Positions 24,428 through 32,007 of a DNA stretch of 64,000 nt are shown piece by piece (position 1 is the first letter of the stretch; every line of letters starts with the position of its first letter). Below the pieces are notes generated by a model, which worked only from the letters and a program-made list of their open reading frames with translations, had not been told where the DNA came from and did no database searches. The DNA is from an uncultured Clostridia bacterium (GTDB lineage: Bacteria; Bacillota; Clostridia; Peptostreptococcales; Anaerovoracaceae): NCBI GenBank assembly GCA_934281605.1, contig CAKQXD010000001.1, positions 248,001-312,000 on the forward strand, read 5' to 3'. A program made the position numbers and the translations under genes.

Positions 24428-25122
24428 TGGCAAACATGGTGAAGACGCCTGACGAGCTGATGAAGATCCTCAAAGCTGCAACCATGGGGGATATGTGTTT
24501 CACCCATATCCTGCAGTTTATCGAGCCTGGCATGACCGAGAAAATGGTTGCTGATGAAATCGAAAAGACGCTGATGAGCTACGGTGCGGAGGGACTTTCC
24601 TTCCCGACTATCTGCGTGTCCGGAGTCAATACGACTCAGCCACACGGAGAACCAAGCGACAAGGTGATCGAAGATGGTGACTTTGTAACGATGGATTTCG
24701 GAGCTATCGTAGACGGCTACTGCGGAGACATGACCCGTACCATCGGGATCGGACACCTGAGTGAAGAGCAGATCAAGGTATATGACATCGTGCTCCACGC
24801 CCAGATGGCAGGTCTGGCGGCATGCAAGGCAGGCGTTCGCTGCAGCGATGTAGATGCTGCGACACGCGACATCATCAAGGAAGCGGGCTACGGCAACTAT
24901 TATATTCACGGCACCGGTCACGGTGTAGGTACAGAAGTTCACGAAGCGCCGACTCTCAACCCGAAGAGCGACGAAGTGCTGGAAGAATACATGCCGGTCA
25001 CGGTAGAGCCGGGCATCTATATTCCGGATAAGTTCGGAGTTCGTATTGAGGACTTGGCAATCATCACAGAATTTGGTATAATAAATGCTGTAAAATCTCA
25101 AAAGAGTTTGATTATAATTTAA
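24427..25122 (+). CDS. M24 family metallopeptidase (Xaa-Pro aminopeptidase-like, catalytic domain only)
   Basis: The pita-bread fold is complete: metal ligands appear as Asp in TMDFGAIVDGYCGDMTRT (two Asp), His in HGTGHGVGTEVHE, and Glu in VTVEPGIYIP and VRIEDL. Sequence and context (next to efp, as yqhT in Bacillus) point to the aminopeptidase P branch. However, the protein is 231 aa and begins exactly at the catalytic domain, so the N-terminal creatinase-like domain of about 120 residues is absent. No sign of that domain is seen upstream, where ylbF abuts. A methionine aminopeptidase is a less likely reading. The efp promoter lies within its 3' end. Confidence 0.87.
   Translation: MANMVKTPDELMKILKAATMGDMCFTHILQFIEPGMTEKMVADEIEKTLMSYGAEGLSFPTICVSGVNTTQPHGEPSDKVIEDGDFVTMDFGAIVDGYCGDMTRTIGIGHLSEEQIKVYDIVLHAQMAGLAACKAGVRCSDVDAATRDIIKEAGYGNYYIHGTGHGVGTEVHEAPTLNPKSDEVLEEYMPVTVEPGIYIPDKFGVRIEDLAIITEFGIINAVKSQKSLIII
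25054..25082 (+). promoter_or_regulatory. Sigma-A promoter for efp inside the M24 peptidase gene
   Basis: TTGGCA, 17 bases, TATAAT. The predicted start near 25090 gives efp its own transcript with a leader of about 57 bases. The final peptidase residues here (IINAVKSQKSLIII) look shaped by the promoter. Confidence 0.78.
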
Positions 25123-25146
25123 ATATAAAGAGAGGTCGAGAAGTTT

Positions 25147-25707
25147 ATGATTTATGCAGGCGATTTTAGAAAAGGTATGACATTTGAAATTGACGGAGAT
25201 CCGCATGTAGTTCTGGATTTCCAGCACGTTAAGCCGGGTAAGGGCGCAGCGTTCGTAAGAACGAAGCACAAGAACATCCTGACTGGCGCTATCAAGGAAG
25301 AATCCTTCAACCCGGATGCCAAGTTCCCGAAAGCACACATCGAAACAAAGACGATGCAGTATTTATATAACGACGGTGAACTGTACTACTTCATGGATGA
25401 AGAAACATATGATCAGATTCCGCTCACATTTGACCAGGTGGAAGATGCGATGAAATATCTGAGAGAAAACGATGAAGCTACGATCAAGTTCTACCAGGGC
25501 AATGCATTCCAGGTAGAAGCTCCGAACTTCGTAGACCTGAAGGTTATCGAAACAGAACCGGGCGTTAAGGGCGATACTGCTACTAACGTAACAAAGGCTG
25601 CTACAGTAGAAACAGGCGCAGTGATCCAGGTTCCGATTTTCATCGAAGAAGGCGAGATCATCAAGATCGATACGAGAACAGGCGACTATCTCGGAAGATC
25701 CAAATAA
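25147..25707 (+). CDS. efp: Elongation factor P
   Basis: EF-P relieves ribosome stalling at polyproline stretches. The 186-aa protein has the three beta-barrel domains of the family; the loop VKPGKGAAFVRTK near residue 30 presents the conserved Lys that is often modified, and the signature near the C-terminus reads FIEEGEIIKIDTRTGDYLGR. Start ATG 25147 follows GAGAGG. Confidence 0.97.
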   Translation: MIYAGDFRKGMTFEIDGDPHVVLDFQHVKPGKGAAFVRTKHKNILTGAIKEESFNPDAKFPKAHIETKTMQYLYNDGELYYFMDEETYDQIPLTFDQVEDAMKYLRENDEATIKFYQGNAFQVEAPNFVDLKVIETEPGVKGDTATNVTKAATVETGAVIQVPIFIEEGEIIKIDTRTGDYLGRSK

Positions 25708-25735
25708 GTCAGAGTTTAAACAGGAATCAAGCAAA

Positions 25736-25760
25736 GAGGGGGCGTCATCGTCCCCTTTTT
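25736..25760 (+). terminator. Rho-independent terminator after efp
   Basis: GGGGGCG-TCAT-CGTCCCC forms a 7-bp stem with one G-U pair, followed by TTTTT. Confidence 0.85.
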
Positions 25761-25762
25761 AT

Positions 25763-25824
25763 GACCTGCCCCAATTAAAGACTTTTAATTTAGCAAGTTT
25801 ATCCCTGCGAAGCGGGGGCAGGTC
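25763..25824 (+). promoter_or_regulatory. Structured leader element between efp and mltG
   Basis: GACCTGCCCC (25763-25772) pairs perfectly with GGGGCAGGTC (25815-25824). Inside lie AATTAAA-GACT-TTTAATT (25773-25790) and CCCTGC-GAA-GCGGGG (25803-25817). The second inner hairpin shares bases with the outer stem, so two folds compete. It lies after the efp terminator and 25 bases before mltG. No known riboswitch class is recognised. Confidence 0.5.
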
Positions 25825-25848
25825 AAACGCACAAGAGAGAGGTACTAG

Positions 25849-26907
25849 ATGTCAAAGATTTTTAGCAGCAAACTGAAAACACTTCTGATCATCATTGGGA
25901 TTTTAGTGGTTCTGCTGACGGCAGGGCTGCTGTTTTATCTGGTTGGGATCGGAGCAGTAGACGGCAAAAGCGATAAGGACATATCGGTGACCATCCCCCA
26001 GGGAAGCGGAGCAGCCGCCATCGTTCAGATCCTGGATGATAAAGGTCTGGTGCGAAGCAGCCTTTGCGCCAAGGTCCACGTTCGTCTCAGCGGATATGAT
26101 TCGCTGCAGGCCAACACCTATATCTTCAACAAGTCCATGACCCTGCCGGAAATGATGAAGGCCATCAATGAAGGAGACGTTCACTATATTTCCCGACAGA
26201 AATTTACCATCATAGAAGGAGCGACAGCGCCGCAGGCAGCGGAAGCTATGGCCAAGGAGCTGCCGTTTACCAAGGACGAGATCCTGGCAGCCTGGGCGGA
26301 CAAAACATATTTAAATGAGCTGATCAGCAAGTACTGGTTCCTGACTGATGAGATCCTGACTGACGGCATCATGTACCCGCTGGAGGGTTATCTGTATCCG
26401 GAAACTTATTTTGTGACCAGCGAAAAACCAACCATTCAGGAAACGACAGAAATGATCCTGGATCACACGGACAAGGTGCTATCTAAACGGAAATCGGACA
26501 TCAAATCCAGCAATATGACAGTGCACCAGTTCCTGACACTGTCCTCCGTTGTAGAGAACGAATCCCTGTTTGAAAAAGACCGGGCAAAAATCGCCGGTGT
26601 TTTCATGAATCGTCTGAACAAAAACATGCCTTTGCAGAGCGACATCACCGTGCTGTACGCTTTGCAGGAAAAGCGTGTAGCCGTGACCAGCGCGGATCTG
26701 CAGGTGGATTCCAAATACAACACATATAAAAATGCGGGACTGCCGGTAGGCCCTGTGTGCTCGCCGTCTGCGGGCACCATGGACGATGTTCTCAACTACG
26801 AAAAGAGCGATTACTATTACTTCTTTGCCAAGAAGGACGGATCGGTCATCTATTCAAAGACCTACGAAGAACATCAGAAGGCTGTCTCAGAAAATAAATG
26901 GTACTAA
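25849..26907 (+). CDS. mltG: Endolytic peptidoglycan transglycosylase MltG
   Basis: MltG cleaves nascent glycan strands at the membrane and is thought to end their polymerisation. One N-terminal membrane helix (about residues 9-32) is followed by a LysM-like region and the YceG catalytic domain: the catalytic Glu lies in SSVVENESLFEKDRAKIAGVF near residue 235, with MPLQSDITVLYAL and AGLPVGPVCSPS downstream. At 352 aa it is normal length. mltG followed by trmR and trhP matches yrrL-yrrM-yrrO of Bacillus. Confidence 0.95.
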   Translation: MSKIFSSKLKTLLIIIGILVVLLTAGLLFYLVGIGAVDGKSDKDISVTIPQGSGAAAIVQILDDKGLVRSSLCAKVHVRLSGYDSLQANTYIFNKSMTLPEMMKAINEGDVHYISRQKFTIIEGATAPQAAEAMAKELPFTKDEILAAWADKTYLNELISKYWFLTDEILTDGIMYPLEGYLYPETYFVTSEKPTIQETTEMILDHTDKVLSKRKSDIKSSNMTVHQFLTLSSVVENESLFEKDRAKIAGVFMNRLNKNMPLQSDITVLYALQEKRVAVTSADLQVDSKYNTYKNAGLPVGPVCSPSAGTMDDVLNYEKSDYYYFFAKKDGSVIYSKTYEEHQKAVSENKWY

Positions 26908-26908
26908 T

Positions 26909-27592
26909 ATGAATATCACGAATGGCATAATTACAGCGTTTATCAATACCTTTTACAAGAATGACAACAAGGATCTGCAGGAGCTTCGCGCCTTTGCCGA
27001 GGCGCAGCACGTGCCCATCATCCTGCGGGACACAGAGGGACTCCTGATGAATCTTTTACGGATCAAAAAGCCACAGCGGATCCTGGAGATCGGTGCGGCG
27101 GTGGGCTACTCGGCATGCTGCTTTGCAGAAGGCTGCGGCTGCCAGGTGGTGACCATCGAATCCAACCCGGAAACCTTTGAGATCGCGAAGAATAACATAG
27201 AGAATATGGGATTTTCGGATCGGGTGGAAGTGCGTTCCGGCGATGCACGGGATGTACTGGTACAGATGGCGGAAGAAGAGGCTGCAAAGGACGATCCTGA
27301 AGGTGGCTTCGACGTGGTCTTTATCGATGCTGCAAAGAGCCATTACAAGGCTTTCTGGGATCTGGCGCTGCCGCTTTGCAACGATGACGCCATGATCATC
27401 TGCGACAACGTGCTGATGAAGGGCATGACGGCTTCCGACGAATATGATCCGGGGAAAAAATATAAGACCAGCATCCGCAAGATGCGGGAATTCATTCACT
27501 ATATCACCGACCTGCCATATGCAGATACGTGCATTTTGCCGGTGGGTGACGGGGTATCCATAAGCGTGATCGACAAGGAAAAGAACTCATAA
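26909..27592 (+). CDS. trmR: tRNA 5-hydroxyuridine methyltransferase TrmR
   Basis: A class I SAM-dependent O-methyltransferase of 227 aa: ILEIGAAVGYSACCFAE is motif I, VVTIESNPE motif II, and DVVFIDAAKSHYKAFW the metal-binding region. In Bacillus, TrmR (YrrM) methylates ho5U34 to mo5U34 in tRNAs. ATG 26909 follows the mltG stop by one base; an upstream in-frame extension inside mltG is not likely. The next gene encodes the enzyme that makes the substrate ho5U, which supports this call over a catechol methyltransferase. Confidence 0.88.
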   Translation: MNITNGIITAFINTFYKNDNKDLQELRAFAEAQHVPIILRDTEGLLMNLLRIKKPQRILEIGAAVGYSACCFAEGCGCQVVTIESNPETFEIAKNNIENMGFSDRVEVRSGDARDVLVQMAEEEAAKDDPEGGFDVVFIDAAKSHYKAFWDLALPLCNDDAMIICDNVLMKGMTASDEYDPGKKYKTSIRKMREFIHYITDLPYADTCILPVGDGVSISVIDKEKNS

Positions 27593-27594
27593 TC

Positions 27595-28818
27595 ATGAAA
27601 AAAATAGAATTACTTGCTCCTGCGGGAGATTTGGAAAAACTGAAAATCGCGGTGGACTACGGTGCAGACGCAGTCTACTTCGGAGGCGAAATGTTCAGCC
27701 TGCGGGCGGGCGCCGGAAACCTTTCCATCGAGGAAATCGAAGAGGGCGTGACGTATGCTCACAGCAAGGGTGTTCGCTGCCACATGGCTATGAATATCTT
27801 TGCTCATAACGAAGATATCGAGCCGCTGCGGAGCTATCTGGAGAAGATCCGCCACATTCCCATCGATGCGTTTATCGTGTCGGATCCAGGCGTGATCACC
27901 CTCATCAAGGAGGCTATGCCGGAGGCGGAGCTGCACCTTTCGACCCAGGCCAATATGACCAACTATGTGACGGCTCAATTCTGGCACGCTCAAGGTGTGA
28001 AACGACTGGTGCTGGCGCGGGAACTGACTTTGGATGAGATCCGTCAGATCCGGGCGAGCATCCCGGAAGAAATGGAACTGGAGTCCTTCATTCACGGGGC
28101 CATGTGCATTTCTTATTCAGGGCGGTGTCTCTTAAGCAACTTTATGATCGACAGAGACGCCAACCGGGGTCAGTGTGCTCATCCATGCCGATGGAAATAC
28201 AAGCTGGTGGAGGAGCAGCGTCCGGGAGAATACTATCCGGTAGAGGAAGACGACCGGGGGACTTACATCCTTAATTCCAAGGATCTGTGCATGCTGGAGC
28301 ATCTGCCGGAGCTGATCGAGGCAGGGGTTTCTTCTGCAAAGATCGAAGGACGGATGAAGAGCGTGTTCTACGTGGCTACTGTGGTCAGCGCTTATCGCAA
28401 AGCCATCGACGCATACTATGCCGATCCGGAGCATTTTAAACTGGATCCGGCGTGGTATGAGGATATGACCAAGGCGAGTCACCGGGAATTTACCACAGGC
28501 TTTTATTTCAATAAGCCGACCAACGAAGACCAGAACTATCAGACCAGCGCTTATACGCGGGATTACAGCTTTATCGGCATGGTCAAGAGCTATGATCCGG
28601 AAACGGGAATCGCCGTGGTGGAACAGCGCAACAAGATGGTCATAGGAGATGAAATCGAGGTTTTCGGACCGGGCAGGGATTTCTTCAGTCAAACCCTGGA
28701 TTTCATGCAGGATGAAGAAGGCAATGACATCGAATCGGCGCCCCATCCGCAGCAGATCGTAAGGATCCGGATGAAAGAGCCGGTAGCAGAGAACTTTATA
28801 CTGCGGAAGCAGAAATAG
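27595..28818 (+). CDS. trhP: Peptidase U32 family tRNA uridine hydroxylation protein TrhP
   Basis: U32 family proteins of the TrhP/YegQ type carry out prephenate-dependent 5-hydroxylation of U34 in tRNA, despite the peptidase name. The 407-aa protein starts with KKIELLAPAGDLEKLKIAVD, has the U32 signature ESFIHGAMCISYSGRCLLSN near residue 162, and conserved cysteines in RGQCAHPCRWKYK near 190 that suit an iron-sulphur cluster. Two such genes occur in Bacillus; here there is one. It follows trmR by two bases. Confidence 0.88.
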   Translation: MKKIELLAPAGDLEKLKIAVDYGADAVYFGGEMFSLRAGAGNLSIEEIEEGVTYAHSKGVRCHMAMNIFAHNEDIEPLRSYLEKIRHIPIDAFIVSDPGVITLIKEAMPEAELHLSTQANMTNYVTAQFWHAQGVKRLVLARELTLDEIRQIRASIPEEMELESFIHGAMCISYSGRCLLSNFMIDRDANRGQCAHPCRWKYKLVEEQRPGEYYPVEEDDRGTYILNSKDLCMLEHLPELIEAGVSSAKIEGRMKSVFYVATVVSAYRKAIDAYYADPEHFKLDPAWYEDMTKASHREFTTGFYFNKPTNEDQNYQTSAYTRDYSFIGMVKSYDPETGIAVVEQRNKMVIGDEIEVFGPGRDFFSQTLDFMQDEEGNDIESAPHPQQIVRIRMKEPVAENFILRKQK

Positions 28819-28860
28819 TTTGCATAAAATTTTTATCGTTGGATGAGAAAGGAGAAACAC

Positions 28861-30261
28861 ATGTCATCTGATGCTGGGCCCATGTGGGGCCAACTGATTT
28901 TATTACTCGTACTGATTGCGGTCAACGCGTATTTTGCAGCGGCCGAGATCGCCATCGTATCGGTGAATAAAAACCGAATCCGGACGCTGGCGCAGGAGGG
29001 AAACAAGAAAGCGGAGACGCTGGCAAAGCTGATCGAAGATCCTAACAAGTTTTTATCGGCTATCCAGGTCGTGATCACGCTGGCAGGGTTCTTCTCCAGT
29101 GCACAGGCGGCGTTCAGCTTTTCCGGACCTATCGGAGCAAAGCTGGAAGGCTGGGGCGTTCCTTACGGGCAGGAAATGGCGCTCATCGTCATTACGCTGG
29201 TGCTGTCATTTTTGATGCTGGTGCTGGGGGAACTGTTCCCGAAGCGGCTGGCCATGCTCCACGCGGACGGGATTGCTATGGCCGTGGCAAAGCCTATCAA
29301 GGTTATCGCTACCTTTTTTAAACCGTTCGTATGGCTTTTATCTGTGTTTGTAACTCTGTTTTTGAAGATCTGCAGACAGCGGACGGACGTGGTGGACGGA
29401 GAATATTCCGAGGACGACGTGGTATCCATGCTGGAGGCCGGACAGGAAAGCGGCGAGCTGAAGGAAGAAGGCAAGAAGATGATCACCAGTATCTTTGCCT
29501 TTGACGATATGCTGGCCTACGAGGTCATGACGCCGCGAACGGATGTATTTTGTATCGATATCAACGCGCCGACGGAAGACTACATTGACGAGATGATGGA
29601 GCTTCGCTACTCGCGAATCCCGGTGTACGAAGATGACAGTGACAATATAATCGGGATCCTGTATATCAAGGATTACCTGATCAAGGCCAAGGAGGCCGGG
29701 TTTGAAAACGTGGATTTCCGCGACATTCTGCGGAAACCGTACTTCGTGCCGGAGACCAAGAACATCGACTCCCTGTTTGCGGAGCTGAAAACGACCAAGC
29801 AGCATATCGCTATCCTGATCGATGAATACGGCGGCTTCTCGGGAATCGTTACCATGGAGGATATCATCGAGGAAGTCATGGGCGATATCGACGACGAATT
29901 CGACGAAGATGAGCCGGTGATCCAGAAGGTAGGCGAAGACACCTACGTGATGGACGGCGGCATGGATCTGGATGATATCGACGAGGAGCTGGACATCGAT
30001 CTGGAATCGGAAAACAGCGAGACCATCGGCGGATTCATCCTGGATATTCTGGGCGAGATCCCGGACGAAGGAGACGTCGGCAAGGTGGTAGAATTTGAAA
30101 ATTACCGCTTCACCATCGACTCGGTGCGCGACCGGAGAATCGAACAGATCACCATGCAGATCCTCCCGCCGCAGGACGACGAGGACGAGGAAGAAGAGGA
30201 CGACAAGAAGGAAAACCGCCGCGAAAGCCGGAAGGGCGAGAGGAAGGCGGAAAAAGAATAG
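28861..30261 (+). CDS. CNNM/CorC (HlyC) family membrane transporter
   Basis: The order is a DUF21/CNNM membrane domain (four helices, about residues 8-190), a CBS pair (YEVMTPRTDVFCIDI near 216; IAILIDEYGGFSGIVTMEDIIEEVMGDI is the second CBS end), and a CorC_HlyC C-terminal domain. Homologues are linked to Mg2+ or Co2+ export and were misnamed hemolysins. It ends in a run of Asp/Glu followed by a Lys/Arg tail. ATG 28861 was chosen because GGAG lies 7 bases before it; ATG 28843 would place this site inside the gene. Length 466 aa. Confidence 0.9.
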   Translation: MSSDAGPMWGQLILLLVLIAVNAYFAAAEIAIVSVNKNRIRTLAQEGNKKAETLAKLIEDPNKFLSAIQVVITLAGFFSSAQAAFSFSGPIGAKLEGWGVPYGQEMALIVITLVLSFLMLVLGELFPKRLAMLHADGIAMAVAKPIKVIATFFKPFVWLLSVFVTLFLKICRQRTDVVDGEYSEDDVVSMLEAGQESGELKEEGKKMITSIFAFDDMLAYEVMTPRTDVFCIDINAPTEDYIDEMMELRYSRIPVYEDDSDNIIGILYIKDYLIKAKEAGFENVDFRDILRKPYFVPETKNIDSLFAELKTTKQHIAILIDEYGGFSGIVTMEDIIEEVMGDIDDEFDEDEPVIQKVGEDTYVMDGGMDLDDIDEELDIDLESENSETIGGFILDILGEIPDEGDVGKVVEFENYRFTIDSVRDRRIEQITMQILPPQDDEDEEEEDDKKENRRESRKGERKAEKE

Positions 30262-30285
30262 GGCTGAAAGAAAATAGAGAAAACG

Positions 30286-30333
30286 AAAAGAGCATATGCT
30301 GCGCAAAATATAAGATGCGGATATGCTCTTTTT
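30286..30333 (+). terminator. Rho-independent terminator after the CNNM gene
   Basis: AAAAGAGCATAT pairs with ATATGCTCTTTT over 12 bp, with GC/GC pairs further in, followed by T-rich sequence. Confidence 0.85.
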
Positions 30334-30398
30334 ATAACGAATCTATCCTGGAGATATTTCTGGAATTTTAAATTTGAAGAGGTTTGAAGGAGGAAATT

Positions 30399-30716
30399 AT
30401 GGCAACAACGAAAGAATATATTGAATTTGTATGCGATCAGATCCAGGGATTTGGTGAGGTACGCTACCGGAAAATGTTTGGAGAATACATGGCTTACTTA
30501 AACGATAAGCCGGTGCTCCTGGTCTGTGATGATACCGTTTTTGTTAAAAAACTGCCGGAAGTTGCAGAATTGCTGTCAGATGCTCCCTGCGGATTTCCTT
30601 ACGACGGAGCCAAGGAACATTATATTCTGGATGTAGAAGACAGGGCATTGGTAGAGCAGGTACTCCCGGTGCTGGAACAGGTGGTCCCCGTGCCGAAGAA
30701 GCGGAAGAAGGAATAG
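30399..30716 (+). CDS. TfoX N-terminal domain protein
   Basis: A 105-aa protein with the TfoX-N layout: YIEFVCDQIQGFGEVRYRKMFGEY, then strands with PVLLVCDDTVFVKK, PYDGAKEHYILD. Full TfoX/Sxy proteins regulate competence in gamma-proteobacteria, but stand-alone TfoX-N proteins in Firmicutes have no known role. AGGAGG lies 7 bases before ATG 30399. It is a single gene after a terminator, at the edge of an accessory patch. The tail is basic (KKRKKE). Confidence 0.85.
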   Translation: MATTKEYIEFVCDQIQGFGEVRYRKMFGEYMAYLNDKPVLLVCDDTVFVKKLPEVAELLSDAPCGFPYDGAKEHYILDVEDRALVEQVLPVLEQVVPVPKKRKKE

Positions 30717-30865
30717 GGTGAAGGAATGGCTCGTAGTGTTTTTATTTGAGGGGATAGCGACGGATTATCCTTAAAGCCTGTAAAGTGAGGAATAAGGATG
30801 ATTCGAGTGTTTTTTGAGGCGAATTTTTATATTCTTCATCCATAAGTCTGATCAATAGCAGCGAA

Positions 30866-30904
30866 GGATGAAAGCGGACTAGAAATTTCCATTTTTTCAT
30901 CCTT
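30866..30904. repeat. Intergenic inverted repeat GGATGAAA...TTTCATCC, copy 2
   Basis: GGATGAAA pairs with TTTCATCC over 8 bp. The internal CTAGAAATTTCC block and the T run match copy 1 at 2964-3003. The following CCTTAAATTG also resembles the TTTAAATCG after a third partial copy near 2863. Confidence 0.45.
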
Positions 30905-30912
30905 AAATTGTT

Positions 30913-31249
30913 TTGAGGGCTTTGGGAAAAGGATTCTATTTAAAAGTTGAGATACTCAAGCGAGGATGCTTTGCTGTATGGGAAAGTGCTGGGAATCAAC
31001 AGTTTGATTTCGTATGAAGGAGAAAGCGTTACGGAATTGCAGCGAGATTTTGAAGGTGCAGTCGACGACTATCTGGAAGTGTGTGCTGAAAATGGAACCG
31101 AGCCGGAAAAAACATATAAGGGCAGTTTCAACGTGCGCATCGCCCCGCAGCTTCATAAAAAGCTGGCGCTTTATTCGATTTCACAAAACAAGTCGCTGAA
31201 TGCCACTGTAGAAGAAGCGGTATTCGAATATCTGGAGAATAAGATATAG
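30913..31249 (+). pseudogene. hicB: Frameshifted HicB-type antitoxin gene, no HicA partner
   Basis: The main frame from TTG 30947 encodes a HicB-like fold: YGKVLGINSLISYEGESV, then VDDYLEVCAENGTEPEKTYKG and a C-terminal ribbon-helix-helix (FNVRIAPQLHKKLALYS). It lacks the usual first ~12 residues and has a stop at 30941. In another frame just upstream, from TTG 30913, lies LGKGFYLKVE, which is the missing N-terminus; one extra base (A at 30952) breaks the join to YSSED. No HicA-like toxin gene flanks it. It is therefore probably an orphan relic, though a shortened protein from TTG 30947 cannot be excluded. Confidence 0.7.
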
Positions 31250-31270
31250 ACTGTAAAATAAATGTATTTG

Positions 31271-31295
31271 GGAGCTCATCAAAAGCTCCTTTTTT
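31271..31295 (+). terminator. Rho-independent terminator after hicB relic
   Basis: GGAGCT-CATCAAA-AGCTCC followed by six Ts. Confidence 0.78.
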
Positions 31296-31381
31296 CTTGT
31301 AGTAATTGGTAATGATTAAAATACCTTGCCTAATATTTCCTGTAGGGTATAATGAAAGTACATTCGGAAAAGGAGCCAATC

Positions 31382-32005
31382 ATGAAAACCGAACAGATCC
31401 AGTTATATAATAATACCTATACCGTCCCTGCCGAGGCTGGCGGATTCCTGGTGACTTGCCCAGGATGCGGAGCACGACTTAATCTCTATGATATGTATCA
31501 TGGCCTCTGCCCCTGGTGCGAGAGCGGCGTGAAGAAACAGCGTAACCGGCTGATCCGTATACTGCAGGCTTTGGATTATAAGATCGATCAGAACGATTCG
31601 GGAAATGTGGTAGTTCCGGACGGTTACATTTCGGTCCAGCAGCTTCATCAATGGATGGATCATCCAGAGGATCTGAACGGCGAAATGGATGCCAGCAGGC
31701 TGGTGGAATATAAGGAGCTTCACGAAGGCGAAAAGCATCTGCGTGCCTGGTGTGCGGTTTGTCTGGGAGAAGGTTATGCAAAGGCTTTGCAGGACCGTGA
31801 TCCGGAGAAAGCAAAAAGCATTTTGCAGGGGCTTGCTACGGCAGAAGAAGAAAAATTTATTAAGTTTTCTTTGCATAAAGCCATCGACAGGCTGGCGGGA
31901 AGCTGGCCGCGGCAGACGAAACTTTTGCAGCAGGCAATGGGACAGATCAGGGAGACTTTTCGTTCTCAATATATCCTGGAAGTGCTGCAAAGACTGGAGG
32001 TGTAG
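31382..32005 (+). CDS. Zinc-ribbon protein, 207 aa (unrecognised family)
   Basis: The N-terminus has a CxxC...CxxC ribbon (VTCPGCGARLNLYDMYHGLCPWC, residues ~23-45, with Cys pairs at both ends). A helical stretch and NVVVPDGYISVQQLHQWMDH follow, then an all-helical C-terminus (HEGEKHLRAWC..., two further Cys in WCAVC). ATG 31382 follows AAGGAG. The ribbon and the 'VPD' segment after it resemble the first part of the next protein, two bases downstream, so the pair arose by duplication of an N-terminal module. No function is known to me. Confidence 0.65.
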   Translation: MKTEQIQLYNNTYTVPAEAGGFLVTCPGCGARLNLYDMYHGLCPWCESGVKKQRNRLIRILQALDYKIDQNDSGNVVVPDGYISVQQLHQWMDHPEDLNGEMDASRLVEYKELHEGEKHLRAWCAVCLGEGYAKALQDRDPEKAKSILQGLATAEEEKFIKFSLHKAIDRLAGSWPRQTKLLQQAMGQIRETFRSQYILEVLQRLEV

Positions 32006-32007
32006 CT

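Noticed and set aside
30399..30716. TfoX-N protein as the competence regulator for the over-represented octamer
   Set aside because: Stand-alone TfoX-N proteins in Firmicutes have no shown link to competence, and nothing but proximity connects the two.
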